Shown here: positions 1 to 6,667 of the stretch, piece after piece
Numbering within the stretch: position 1 is the stretch's first letter
Layout of the letters: each line of letters begins with the position of its first letter
Source: Promethearchaeota archaeon
GTDB taxonomy: Archaea; Asgardarchaeota; Lokiarchaeia; Sigynarchaeales; SOKP01
Reading direction: 5' to 3'
Length of the DNA stretch: 14,334 bases
NCBI GenBank assembly: GCA_019057775.1
Contig: JAHLWT010000056.1
Span: 1-14,334 of the forward strand
Notes under the pieces: model-generated
Told to the model about the DNA's origin: nothing
What the model saw: only the letters and a program-made list of their open reading frames with translations
Database searches by the model: none
Made by a program: the position numbers and the translations under genes

Positions 1-21
1 TGGTTTTCTTCTACAATAATC

Positions 22-43
22 GAACACCGATGGTGTTCTTTTT
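22..43 (+). terminator. Rho-independent terminator of a plus-strand gene left of the window
   Basis: A perfect 7-bp stem (GAACACC, loop GAT, GGTGTTC) is followed at once by five T on the plus strand. There is no T-run after the hairpin on the minus strand, so it ends plus-strand transcripts. The gene it serves must lie before the window. From here to 299 I see no gene, only AT-rich DNA and a CGTTATGT motif on the minus strand near 185-195 like those in the dispersed repeats further right. Confidence 0.65.
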
Positions 44-299
44 CAAGTAATTAAAATTATGCTATTTATCAATTAATTATTCTCATCTTCCAATTATAAT
101 GCATTTGCTTTTTTAACTACGCATTTCTCGGATGAACCAAAATTAAAGTATTTGAAATAAAATTAACACTGCAATATTTGGGATTTGTACATAACGATTG
201 GCGGGTAAATGCAGTAGGGTAAACTATCACGTGTATTTCAGGTTTTGCTCTTTACCATCCGCGGGAATAGTGCTGCAATGTACAAAACGGGTTTGGCTT

Positions 300-776
300 T
301 TAAAATTGCCATCCTTCCCTTCGCATCAAGTCCAATATGTTGATGCACTCAATTCCCATATCATTACAGACGTCAGGAATTTTTGGTTTTGCTAAGTTGT
401 TGGTTGCTCTTTCACCAGTAACAACAATCAAATCTTCTACTTTGGCTAATGCGATTACAAATGGGTCTGCACCGTAGGTCCCTTTCCGGTCTTCTACCAA
501 ACGTTGATAATTTGGATTTTTAAGGATGTCCAAAACGGCATTTTGCACGGAATCGGTAAGTTCGACAAAAAAGCCAGTTAGGTTATTTTGTTTGAACCAC
601 TTATGGCATCTGTCATCCTTTTTGCTTAATTCATGCTCGATAAGCTCAGTTGCAATTCCTTCCTGTGACTCTGCAAGGGTCTTAAACCTGTTCCAGAAGG
701 AGGGAAAAGTATCATACGGATAATATCTAACCCAAGCATCCAATATGGCACTTGTATCAATACTGTACTTTTGCAT
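300..776 (-). CDS. DUF4411 PIN-like nuclease, probable toxin
   Basis: This 158-aa protein resembles the DUF4411 family of PIN-like RNases, found as the toxin beside XRE/ImmA-type proteins. The N-terminus carries the strand plus acidic residue typical of PIN folds (IDTSAILDAW, Asp7). Other acidic residues in plausible places are Glu44/Glu47 (ATELIEHEL), Asp104 (YGADPFVIALAK) and Glu122 (VVTGER). The expected role is metal-dependent RNA cleavage that arrests growth when not held in check. Its ATG overlaps the end of the XRE-ImmA gene by 20 bp, so the two are translationally coupled, and it is the last gene of the type IIG operon. Length fits a complete single-domain protein. The family call comes from recognising the sequence. 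The toxin role is inferred from context. Confidence 0.8.
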   Translation of the reverse strand: MQKYSIDTSAILDAWVRYYPYDTFPSFWNRFKTLAESQEGIATELIEHELSKKDDRCHKWFKQNNLTGFFVELTDSVQNAVLDILKNPNYQRLVEDRKGTYGADPFVIALAKVEDLIVVTGERATNNLAKPKIPDVCNDMGIECINILDLMRREGWQF

Positions 777-1923
777 AAAGGAGTTGTTCGAGTTTGGCCA
801 GATTGGAAACCTTTATTTGGGTATAGTCCCAAAAGGAAGAAGCGGTTAATTTTTCTTGGTAATACCCTTGCAAAACAAGATTCAGAAATAACCCGCCATT
901 CTTGGCAATTTTGTTTCGATAATAGTCCCCACCGGAAGGCGCTTTTTTGGCACCATAATCCTGATTATCCCTATAATCCTGATAAAAGGCATTTGTGGTT
1001 CTTCCCAGCGTTAATAATCTGCGGAGAATTACCTCGCGGCTTACGCAAAACCTAAGGGATAATTTACGCAATTCATCAGCCGTCCATTGGGCTTCATGAG
1101 AATTATGCGAACGGACAACGAGTGATTCCAAAAGAGTGTGTGCAGGGACTAATACTTCTGCTGCCGTTTGGTTGCAGTACACTTCAATCTGGTCGTATAG
1201 TTTCCTGTCGTTGTACCTGAAATTGCTGATTCCGTCTTCCTGCAAGACAATGTGAACTAATTCGTGAAAAAGGGAAAAAATACGCCCGTTCTGTGTGTCG
1301 TTGCTATTGATGATGATTACAGGCAGTACATCTTTTGCAACACATGCCCCTCTCATTATGTGAAGCGGAACGCCTGAAGTTTGGAAAACCAATATTCCTT
1401 TTGATTCAAGCAGTTTTTTCCAATAATTCAAAGCATCATATCCCAGTTTTATGTCGGCAACTTCATTGTGATTGATACCGAGATATTGAATAATTTTTTC
1501 TGCAAGTTTTTCGAGAGATTGGTTTACAGTCCCTTTGAGTTTGAATTGCGGTGCATCTGTATCGAGCTGCTCGTATAAGTCCAATGCAATTTGCCTTTTT
1601 TGCTGAAAGAGCAATAACTCTTTTTGAAGTATGTATTCCTCATTTTCAGTAAGGGTGTATTGATGATGGAACTTGCGGAAATCCTTTAATGGCTTGAAAT
1701 GCTTTGGAGGAATAGGAAAATAAAACAGGGCAAACGGTCGCTTATACACATTAGCAATTTTGTAAAGTTGCTTGACAGTTGGGAATGCTTCCCCCTTTTC
1801 CCAAGATTCTAACTTTTCCATTTTTACGCCTATCTTCTTGGCAGCAAATTCAACGGAAAGTTTGACCGTTTTTCTCGCCCAGATAAGCATTTCGTGGTTG
1901 ATATGTGCGTTAGATTTTACCAT
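757..1923 (-). CDS. XRE-family HTH and ImmA/IrrE metallopeptidase fusion, probable antitoxin/regulator
   Basis: The 388-aa protein has an N-terminal Cro/C1-type helix-turn-helix at about residues 10-65 (AKKIGVKMEKLESWEKG). It is followed by an ImmA/IrrE (COG2856) zinc peptidase domain with HELVH at 220-224 and a downstream third ligand in the IEVYCNQTAAEVLVPA segment (Glu247). In this family the peptidase cuts a partner repressor or antitoxin, and the HTH allows autoregulation. Here the partner is probably the overlapping DUF4411 toxin gene, so the protein may serve as its antitoxin. The ATG lies 25 bp after the type IIG stop, giving an operon. Family members linked to restriction enzymes could equally act as timing regulators. 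Domain calls are firm; the antitoxin role is inferred. Confidence 0.87.
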   Translation of the reverse strand: MVKSNAHINHEMLIWARKTVKLSVEFAAKKIGVKMEKLESWEKGEAFPTVKQLYKIANVYKRPFALFYFPIPPKHFKPLKDFRKFHHQYTLTENEEYILQKELLLFQQKRQIALDLYEQLDTDAPQFKLKGTVNQSLEKLAEKIIQYLGINHNEVADIKLGYDALNYWKKLLESKGILVFQTSGVPLHIMRGACVAKDVLPVIIINSNDTQNGRIFSLFHELVHIVLQEDGISNFRYNDRKLYDQIEVYCNQTAAEVLVPAHTLLESLVVRSHNSHEAQWTADELRKLSLRFCVSREVILRRLLTLGRTTNAFYQDYRDNQDYGAKKAPSGGDYYRNKIAKNGGLFLNLVLQGYYQEKLTASSFWDYTQIKVSNLAKLEQLLYAKVQY

Positions 1924-1933
1924 TTTAGCTTTA

Positions 1934-1941
1934 CAAAGTTA
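1934..1941 (-). promoter_or_regulatory. Possible internal Bacteroidota -7 element
   Basis: TAACTTTG on the minus strand fits TAnnTTTG and lies just upstream of the XRE-ImmA start. No TTTG is present 19 bp further up, and the implied leader would be only a few bases long. It could give the regulator and toxin a transcript independent of the type IIG gene. Weak on its own. Confidence 0.25.
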
Positions 1942-1948
1942 CTTCAAT

Positions 1949-4900
1949 TTACGAATTTTCTATAATTTCAATCTCATTTTTGCTCAATCCATAAAGCCCA
2001 TAAACCATCTCATCAATTTTCTTTTCAGAATGGTCAATAACTCTTTGAATTTGCTGGCGCTGGGTTTCCAGCTTGGTGCTTTGCAAGTCCTTGTTGAGCT
2101 TTAACAGGTTGTCAACGAGTTTGACTATTTGGTCATGGGTGTCCAGTTGATTCGAAGCAATAGCATCCTTAATGGGTATTTGTTCAATATACTGTCTATT
2201 GTATGCATAATAACCTCCTCTAAATGGGGAGCTCACCGATTTTATGTATTTATCAACCAATTTAGAGTTGAGTATTCCCAATATGTACTTTGGATTCATC
2301 TCAATTTCAGGTGATAGAGAAATTCCATAACCTCCTCCACCTCCTCCACCACTACCAACAAAATAATATTCACCTTTTTCGTCAAAAGTGAAAGATGAAT
2401 GTGCAGCAATGCTTGGAGTTAATATTTTTCGAATTTCCATTTTATTCAAATTCTGAGTTCTTCCGAAAGAATACCATCTTTCATGTTTCCACTTCCCATT
2501 CTCTCTGCCTTCTAACAAATGTCGATTCTCTAATAGATATTCATAAGTTTTAGGAAAATCTTTTTTTAACCGGGATAAGGGGATTAGTTCGGCTTTTCCA
2601 TTTATAGTTTCATAAGGAAAGAGTATCGATTTAGTAATATTTGAAATGTGGTACCTTTTAAGATTAACAGATCCCTTACATAATGGATGTGTTAACTCTT
2701 TTTCCAAGCGATATTTTTTACCTGTTGCGTCTGAATGGAATAAAGAGGGTTCAATCTGATTAAGAATAAATACTTTATCAGCTCCAGTAATAAGCCCCTG
2801 AAAGATTTTGTCAGTTAAGTCATTGAGTTTTGGTATAACAGCTTGGATTTTAGCAAGTATACCGGAAATTTTACCAATAGAAATATTCCACTCATCTGCT
2901 GAGAATTTCTTATGGTTAATAAGTTCAGTATCCGCTTGCTTTTCATTCATCCATTTGTTAAGGTCTGTTACCTTATGAAACTCAACAGAATTGATTTCAG
3001 AGCGATTCAGAAATAAAAGGCAAGTATAGGTTGTAGCATCTAAAAACACTTGTTCAACCCCAAAGTGCACTATTTGCTCAAGGTTTTTTCCTTTTGATAA
3101 TATTTCTCTTAGTGCTTGTCCATATTTTGCATTAAAGAACTTATGCGGAAGAATAAATCCAAGTTTACCCTTTGAATTTAGTAATTGTAAACCTTTCTCA
3201 ACAAATACAACATATATATCGTAGTTTCCTTTTATCGCACTTTTATATCTCTCATTGTAATACTCTACTGCCTCTGGTGCTGTTTCCTTCAAAGTTTGAA
3301 TTCGGATATAAGGCGGATTCCCAATCACCGCATCAAAGCCACCCTGTTTGAATATTTCGGCAAAGCCATTTTCCCAATCAAAAGCGTTTATCTTTTTAAG
3401 CTGTTCCGGGAACAGGTCAAGCTGGTTGTCGTAAAAATCGTTGCCGATAAGGGAGTTCCCGCATTTGATGTTATCCCCAAGGTTAGGCAACACCCTTTCA
3501 TTGAAGAAAGTTAGCTGCTTGTTTATTGAAGCCTGTGTTTCGCCTTCCAGTGCTTTGAGTAACAGGTTCAGCTTGGTTACTTCAACCGCTTGCGGATCAA
3601 TATCCACTCCATAAATATTGTTGATCAATATGCGTTTCTTTTCAGCAGTTGTAAGGTTGCCGTCAGGTGTTAATGGATTATCCTTTTTCCCGCCTTCGCC
3701 TTTCAGGCTACTGCGGGCAGGCTTTTTTGGCGGATTACCTGCCTGCCGAAGCTTTAGCGCAGGCAGGTCGGTATAGTACTTCAAGTGCCAGTCAAGCAGA
3801 TATTGGTATGCGCCAATGAGGAATGAGCCGGAACCGCAGGCGGGATCACAAATCTTTATCTTTTCTGCCTGTTTTGGAGTTACGCCCCCCTTGCCCCCCT
3901 CAAGGGGGGATTTTAAGAGTTTTCCAATGGTGTTTTCTACAATATAGTCAACAATATATTTGGGGGTATAATAAACTCCGCCTGCTTTTCGTACTTCCGG
4001 CTTTTCTTCAATCTTTGCATGATGGGCTTTGGTAAGGCGAATGGTTTTACCTAAAAACTGCTCATAAACACTTCCTAATATATCGGCAGGAAAAACTGAA
4101 AATTCAAAAGGAGAAAGCGGGTAATACAGTTCCTGAACAATGTTTTTTATCACCTTGTTGTCAATTATGAGGTTGGCGGTGATAGTATCTTGTTTAAAGT
4201 CAAAAAGACCGGAATTGTATTTTTCGTCAGCTATATAAAATAGTTCAAAGAGATTCTTGTATAAATCACCTTTCTTAATTGTATTTTTAAGGTTGGCGTA
4301 TTGTTCAACTCCCCTGTCTTCGCAGATGCGAAGAAATAAAATACGGTCAATAATTTTTTGTACTGCAAAGTTTACTTCGTCCTCGGTCAATGTTTTATTT
4401 CTGAGTGCAATGGTAGTGGCAAGATATTTCCGCCATTCTTCTATTTCTTTCAGAAATTCATTGTCAACAGTTGCAGTTCCTCTTTTTTTTGTATCGCTTT
4501 GCACAAACTTGTCAAAGCTGCCTTTCAGGATACGTTCTTTTGAAAATGTTTCCCAGATAAAATCAAACTCTTTCAGGTAATCCTTGTATGTAAGATACTG
4601 AATACGTGTAACTGAGGATCTGTCGTTTTGATTTGGTTTTTTGGAGCAGTCGTATATGGAAAACTCCTCAAAATCAGTGACGATAGCAATGGGCAATTTG
4701 GCACTCCAGCCGTATCTTCTTACCTGATAGGCAGGGGATATGTCGCCTTTGATGTTAACTGATGGCTTCTTGGCATCTACAAAGAATTTTCTTTGACCAT
4801 AAACGGTAAAGCAGTAGTCGGGTGCTTTTGTTGTTCCGCCTATTTTTATTTTGTCTTCGTGTATAACTTCCCGGTATGCCTCGGCAAGACCCTGTTCATT

Positions 4901-5056
4901 GTCAATATCCCAGCCAAGTGCTTTAAAGAAAGGATTTATGTAATCTACACGGGTTTGTGTTTCGTTATAGTAGCCTTTTTTGTATGTATCAATATGATCA
5001 TCAAAACGTTCAACGAGCTTTTCAAGGGTTTTATATGCTTGTTCTTTCGTGATCAT
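1949..5056 (-). CDS. Type IIG restriction-modification enzyme (Eco57I-like, N6-adenine methyltransferase fused to nuclease)
   Basis: This 1035-aa single-chain enzyme should both cut DNA and methylate adenine at its site. The N-terminus holds a PD-(D/E)xK nuclease (APDYCF at 78-83, FVDAKKP with Asp94 and Lys96). A helical connector leads to methyltransferase motif X (YTPKYIVDYIVENT, ~353-366), motif I (DPACGSGSF, 404-412) and the N6-adenine motif IV (NPPYI, 580-584). The last ~350 residues form a TaqI/Eco57I-like recognition domain, with a Gly-rich FVGSGGGGGGGYGI segment, and end in a coiled helical tail. All catalytic motifs look intact. Two stretches look foreign to the family: ~373-382 and ~431-452, both encoded by palindromic repeat DNA. 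It is the first gene of the operon with the XRE-ImmA and DUF4411 genes and has its own promoter. The site specificity cannot be read from the sequence. Confidence 0.93.
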   Translation of the reverse strand: MITKEQAYKTLEKLVERFDDHIDTYKKGYYNETQTRVDYINPFFKALGWDIDNEQGLAEAYREVIHEDKIKIGGTTKAPDYCFTVYGQRKFFVDAKKPSVNIKGDISPAYQVRRYGWSAKLPIAIVTDFEEFSIYDCSKKPNQNDRSSVTRIQYLTYKDYLKEFDFIWETFSKERILKGSFDKFVQSDTKKRGTATVDNEFLKEIEEWRKYLATTIALRNKTLTEDEVNFAVQKIIDRILFLRICEDRGVEQYANLKNTIKKGDLYKNLFELFYIADEKYNSGLFDFKQDTITANLIIDNKVIKNIVQELYYPLSPFEFSVFPADILGSVYEQFLGKTIRLTKAHHAKIEEKPEVRKAGGVYYTPKYIVDYIVENTIGKLLKSPLEGGKGGVTPKQAEKIKICDPACGSGSFLIGAYQYLLDWHLKYYTDLPALKLRQAGNPPKKPARSSLKGEGGKKDNPLTPDGNLTTAEKKRILINNIYGVDIDPQAVEVTKLNLLLKALEGETQASINKQLTFFNERVLPNLGDNIKCGNSLIGNDFYDNQLDLFPEQLKKINAFDWENGFAEIFKQGGFDAVIGNPPYIRIQTLKETAPEAVEYYNERYKSAIKGNYDIYVVFVEKGLQLLNSKGKLGFILPHKFFNAKYGQALREILSKGKNLEQIVHFGVEQVFLDATTYTCLLFLNRSEINSVEFHKVTDLNKWMNEKQADTELINHKKFSADEWNISIGKISGILAKIQAVIPKLNDLTDKIFQGLITGADKVFILNQIEPSLFHSDATGKKYRLEKELTHPLCKGSVNLKRYHISNITKSILFPYETINGKAELIPLSRLKKDFPKTYEYLLENRHLLEGRENGKWKHERWYSFGRTQNLNKMEIRKILTPSIAAHSSFTFDEKGEYYFVGSGGGGGGGYGISLSPEIEMNPKYILGILNSKLVDKYIKSVSSPFRGGYYAYNRQYIEQIPIKDAIASNQLDTHDQIVKLVDNLLKLNKDLQSTKLETQRQQIQRVIDHSEKKIDEMVYGLYGLSKNEIEIIENS
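2330..2357 (-). repeat. GGTGGAGGA triplet-type repeat coding polyglycine
   Basis: About two and a half units of GGTGGAGGA on the minus strand encode seven consecutive Gly in the recognition domain of the type IIG enzyme. A glycine-rich stretch here seems normal for the family, but the DNA repeat is near exact and in multiples of three, so slippage would change loop length without breaking the frame. Confidence 0.5.
3737..3768. repeat. Palindromic repeat (CCTGCC type) inside the type IIG gene
   Basis: Perfect 10-bp arms ACCTGCCTGC and GCAGGCAGGT surround a 12-bp centre containing AAGCTTTAG. This looks like a dispersed Bacteroidota palindrome, normally intergenic. Here it is read in frame as part of LPALKLRQAGN. 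It adjoins a further CG-rich stretch (about 3685-3735, encoding PPKKPARSSLKGEGGKK), so the whole insertion is about 25-30 codons. Confidence 0.75.
3885..3909. repeat. Palindromic repeat (CCCCCCTTG type) inside the type IIG gene
   Basis: Perfect 9-bp arms CCCCCCTTG and CAAGGGGGG flank a CCCCCCT loop. It is translated in frame on the minus strand as SPLEGGKGG, between methyltransferase motif X and motif I. The same palindrome type is familiar from Bacteroidota intergenic regions, which is recall rather than a search. Confidence 0.75.
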
Positions 5057-5078
5057 CCTGTATTATTCATAGTGTAAA

Positions 5079-5109
5079 CAAAATTAAAAGAAAATATTCA
5101 TATTTCAAT
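5079..5109 (-). promoter_or_regulatory. Bacteroidota-type promoter of the restriction/toxin operon
   Basis: On the minus strand, ATTG (5106-5109, one mismatch to the TTTG -33 box) is followed after exactly 19 bp by TAATTTTG (5079-5086), a full match to the TAnnTTTG -7 box. Transcription should begin about 7 bp further on, giving a leader of roughly 15-20 nt before the type IIG ATG at 5056. Confidence 0.65.
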
Positions 5110-5165
5110 TTAAAGTTTTGGGTGTTGGCAGTATGGTTTTCGCCCGTAGTGACTCTGATCAGGAA

Positions 5166-5199
5166 GATTCGTATCCAGCCCGGGCGGGACGTACGGTTC
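5166..5199 (+). other. Group II intron domain V relic with altered catalytic triad
   Basis: This 34-nt stretch has the exact length and layout of group II domain V. GATTCGTA pairs with TACGGTTC in the lower helix, the AC bulge stands at positions 24-25, and an upper helix carries a CCGG loop in place of the usual GNRA. The usual AGC triad at positions 2-4 reads ATT, so it should be catalytically dead. Flanking DNA from about 5118 to 5300 has no recognisable gene. I cannot delimit the rest of the intron, so it is best read as a fragment. Confidence 0.45.
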
Positions 5200-5265
5200 T
5201 GTGCCTGCCCCGTAAAGTTTACCCCGTAACAAAGTGTACGTGGAAGTGTACAGGGGAGAGGCGCA

Positions 5266-5287
5266 CTGGCGGTCATTTGACCGTCAG
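5266..5287. repeat. Inverted repeat downstream of the 370-aa gene
   Basis: Arms CTGGCGGTCA and TGACCGTCAG (one G-T pair) close on a TT spacer, about 20 bp past the stop of the 370-aa gene. No T-run follows on either strand, so a terminator role is doubtful. Confidence 0.4.
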
Positions 5288-5308
5288 CCGTCTACGATTT
5301 GGCGGTCG

Positions 5309-6421
5309 TTAATTATTCTTATAAAAAGTAATTAATCTACCGATTTTATCAATATGAACAACATAATAATCTCCATTGTAATAAATACTTCTACTTCCAT
5401 TCCGATGAAAATCTTTACCGGGAGAGTCATTAAAGTGTTGCTGAATTTCAGGATCTATTTGTTTAAGAACAAATTTAATCAACCTTTCTATATCTTTAAG
5501 TTTATATTGAAAGAGAGTCTTTTTATCAAATCGTTCTCCTACTTGTGTTTCAGCAACATGTCGTAGATAAATATGAATAAATCTTTCAAAGTCTAGGTAT
5601 ACGGGATATTTACTATGGGTCAATCGCTCTGGTTTATAAAAGAAACTCAGTGAATAAATATATTTAAATTCATCAGGATATTTGGTCGGTAACGCCTTTA
5701 CCTTTTCAGAAGCTTTTTTAAGTTCATGTTTTATAATCTCATATTTACTTTTAAGCCTGGAATTGAACAACTCCAAATATTCATTCTTTTCATTTTCATC
5801 AGTTAACTCATCTGATTCAAATTTGATATTTAAATATTGATATTTGATTTCGTCTTTCAAATCCTTTGTTCCTTCTTTTAGAAATAATTTTGTCTTGGTT
5901 TCTGTTGGTAAGGAATCCGAATATTTATACCACAATGCACAATAGTATTCATCCCACTCGTATGGACACAAATTATAATTACTCTCTAATAAAGAGTTTG
6001 AAAAGTAAAGAATCATATTTGCTAGTTCTTCTCCTGTATGGCTTGTATCTATTTTTATCTTAATGGGTTCAGGTAGTTCTCTAGTTTCCCTTTTTGTAAA
6101 TTGGTTTTCACTAGGAACATTAAAGTGAAGTACCTCAATTATATCGGAACACAAAAATCCAGTTTTTTCTAAATCGGCAATTTTATCCTCAGAAACCTTA
6201 TGAATATTTTCTTGGAATCTTTGAAATCCGGATGTCCTAGGAACTTGCTCCAATTTAAATTTCATTTCGAGGTCTTCTCTTTCACTGGCCGAATAAACTA
6301 ACTTACCTACAACAAATCCACTAAACTTTTTATATGATTCGGAATCCCGTGTGAATGTTATTCCAATAACTTTATCATATTTACCGAATTGATAATATAA
6401 TTCTTCAAGACTATATCTCAT
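5309..6421 (-). CDS. Unrecognised 370-aa protein in the nuclease/helicase neighbourhood
   Basis: I do not recognise this protein. It is soluble, charged and Lys/Glu/Tyr-rich, with no signal peptide and no membrane helix. The middle (~210-260) is strongly helical and looks coiled (SRLKSKYEIIKHELKKASEK). The N-terminus has a compact beta-type start (YDKVIGITFTRDSESYKKFS). The C-terminus ends in a short beta segment with GKDFHRNGSRSIYYNGDYYV and a final hydrophobic strand (GRLITFYKNN). I see no metal or nucleotide-binding motif. The ATG is 24 bp from the GCCCAACG end of a dispersed repeat, and the helicase gene lies upstream after a 246-bp gap. A partner or regulatory role beside the helicase and nucleases is possible but unsupported by motifs. 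The reading frame is long and uninterrupted, so it is very likely a real gene. Confidence 0.8.
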   Translation of the reverse strand: MRYSLEELYYQFGKYDKVIGITFTRDSESYKKFSGFVVGKLVYSASEREDLEMKFKLEQVPRTSGFQRFQENIHKVSEDKIADLEKTGFLCSDIIEVLHFNVPSENQFTKRETRELPEPIKIKIDTSHTGEELANMILYFSNSLLESNYNLCPYEWDEYYCALWYKYSDSLPTETKTKLFLKEGTKDLKDEIKYQYLNIKFESDELTDENEKNEYLELFNSRLKSKYEIIKHELKKASEKVKALPTKYPDEFKYIYSLSFFYKPERLTHSKYPVYLDFERFIHIYLRHVAETQVGERFDKKTLFQYKLKDIERLIKFVLKQIDPEIQQHFNDSPGKDFHRNGSRSIYYNGDYYVVHIDKIGRLITFYKNN

Positions 6422-6444
6422 GTTACGGTGCTGTTATTAATGCC

Positions 6445-6596
6445 GCCCAACGTTATATAACGGCATTGCCGTTATTTTACATATAGTATAAACTTCCCGG
6501 AACTTCTGACAAGATAACTTTGTGTAGCAGTTTTTAATCCCGGGAAATTCATAGAAGCTATCCGATTTATTTCAATTCTTTCAAATCTTCCATAAC
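6445..6596 (-). repeat. Dispersed repeat, copy 1 (simplest form)
   Basis: This copy shows the plain layout: block A (6445-6530) with palindromes CGTTATATAACG and AACGGCATTGCCGTT, a TTTTTAATCCCGGGAAA linker, and block B (about 6556-6596, CAATTCTTTCAAATCTTCCATAAC). CCGGGAA and TTCCCGG form a 7-bp internal stem. Read on the minus strand it ends in CGTTGGGC, 24 bp before the ATG of the 370-aa gene. The remaining gap up to the helicase stop shows nothing else. Confidence 0.7.
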
Positions 6597-6667
6597 AAAG
6601 AGCAAGATTAATGTGGCTTCACAGAATAATCCTGCCCTAAATTATGCGTGGTTGCGATATTTAATTG

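Noticed and set aside
2330..2357. Polyglycine as a phase-variable specificity switch
   Set aside because: The repeat changes in multiples of three and a Gly-rich loop seems usual in this domain, so on-off switching is not expected.
3885..3909. CRISPR-like repeats
   Set aside because: No regularly spaced direct repeats exist anywhere in the window. The repeats are palindromes of different types at irregular spacing.
5118..5312. Plus-strand 64-residue open frame
   Set aside because: It overlaps the domain V relic and inverted repeats, and the Arg/Gly-rich product looks non-coding.
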